A DNA stretch of 42,604 nt from JAAZFZ01 sp035647435. Its GTDB lineage: Bacteria > Bacillota > Clostridia > Oscillospirales > Acutalibacteraceae. The stretch lies in the NCBI GenBank assembly GCA_035647435.1, contig DASRNM010000050.1, forward strand, positions 1-42,604. Direction: 5' to 3'. The notes below the pieces were generated by a model. The model saw only the letters and a list, made by a program, of their open reading frames with translations. It did no database searches and had not been told where the DNA came from. Positions 42,585 to 42,604 of this stretch are shown here, piece after piece (within the stretch, counting starts at the first letter, position 1; each line of letters starts with the position of its first letter). The translations under genes and the position numbers were made by a program.

Positions 42585-42604
42585 ACTCAAGGTTATATTT
42601 GTTT

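Noticed and set aside
1..42604. CRISPR array, prophage, transposase or integrative element
   Set aside because: No direct repeats with regular spacers, no integrase or transposase motifs, and no attachment-site duplication at the tRNA were seen; only one tRNA copy end is present in the window.

Overview
The window is about 42.6 kb from a low-GC Gram-positive chromosome. It is most like a Clostridia genome of the Oscillospiraceae/Ruminococcaceae type. The grounds are: Firmicutes-style gene neighbourhoods (rimP-nusA-ylxR-ylxQ-infB-rbfA-nrnA-truB and phoH-ybeY-dgkA-era-yqzL-recO-mutS2), strong GGAGG ribosome sites, canonical sigma-A promoters, ZapA plus RodA/FtsW plus a monofunctional PBP, Ig-like (Big_2) surface proteins, and DUF1540- and DUF4474-type proteins. 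Species level cannot be assigned. No prophage, transposase or CRISPR array was seen. This looks like a chromosomal backbone with a few accessory loci.

Layout. The 3' end of a 23S rRNA gene opens the window and runs into a terminator with no 5S gene visible. Next on the plus strand come a TVP38/DedA-like membrane protein, an FtsW/RodA glycosyltransferase with its partner transpeptidase, aldose 1-epimerase, and proBA (proline synthesis). A strong promoter and a hairpin leader then drive the translation/ribosome-maturation operon (rimP to truB, 6985-13841). A secreted DUF4474-like protein and an oppositely oriented LRR/Big_2 surface protein converge on a shared terminator. A U32 protein (RlhA-like) and ZapA lie on the minus strand and diverge from glycogen phosphorylase.

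From 22252 to 29641 a long minus-strand run reads phoH, ybeY, dgkA, era, a 51-codon yqzL-like gene, recO, mutS2 and a PHP-domain protein, with a good promoter upstream of phoH. A second minus-strand operon carries degV, a small PII-like protein and a CPA-type cation/proton antiporter. It diverges from a small P-loop nucleotide kinase. After an HAD-IB phosphatase comes a metal-resistance pair: an ArsR/SmtB sensor with a complete alpha-5 zinc site, its operator on the transcription start, and a P1B-2 Zn/Cd ATPase.

The right end (36750-42400) is for cell-surface polysaccharide: a 943-residue fusion of a GT2 glycosyltransferase, a degenerate second GT-A-like region and a TagF-like glycerophosphotransferase, then a UDP-HexNAc 6-dehydrogenase and 4-epimerase pair (TviB/TviC or WbpO/WbpP type). 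A DUF1540 mini-gene lies between them on the other strand. A tRNA-Arg(CCG) with its own promoter and terminator closes the window.

No clearly new multi-gene defence or mobile system was found. The observations most worth following are the PII-like protein/antiporter pair, the three-part GT2/pseudo-GT/TagF fusion, the absent 5S gene, and the two small genes (yqzL-like and DUF1540).
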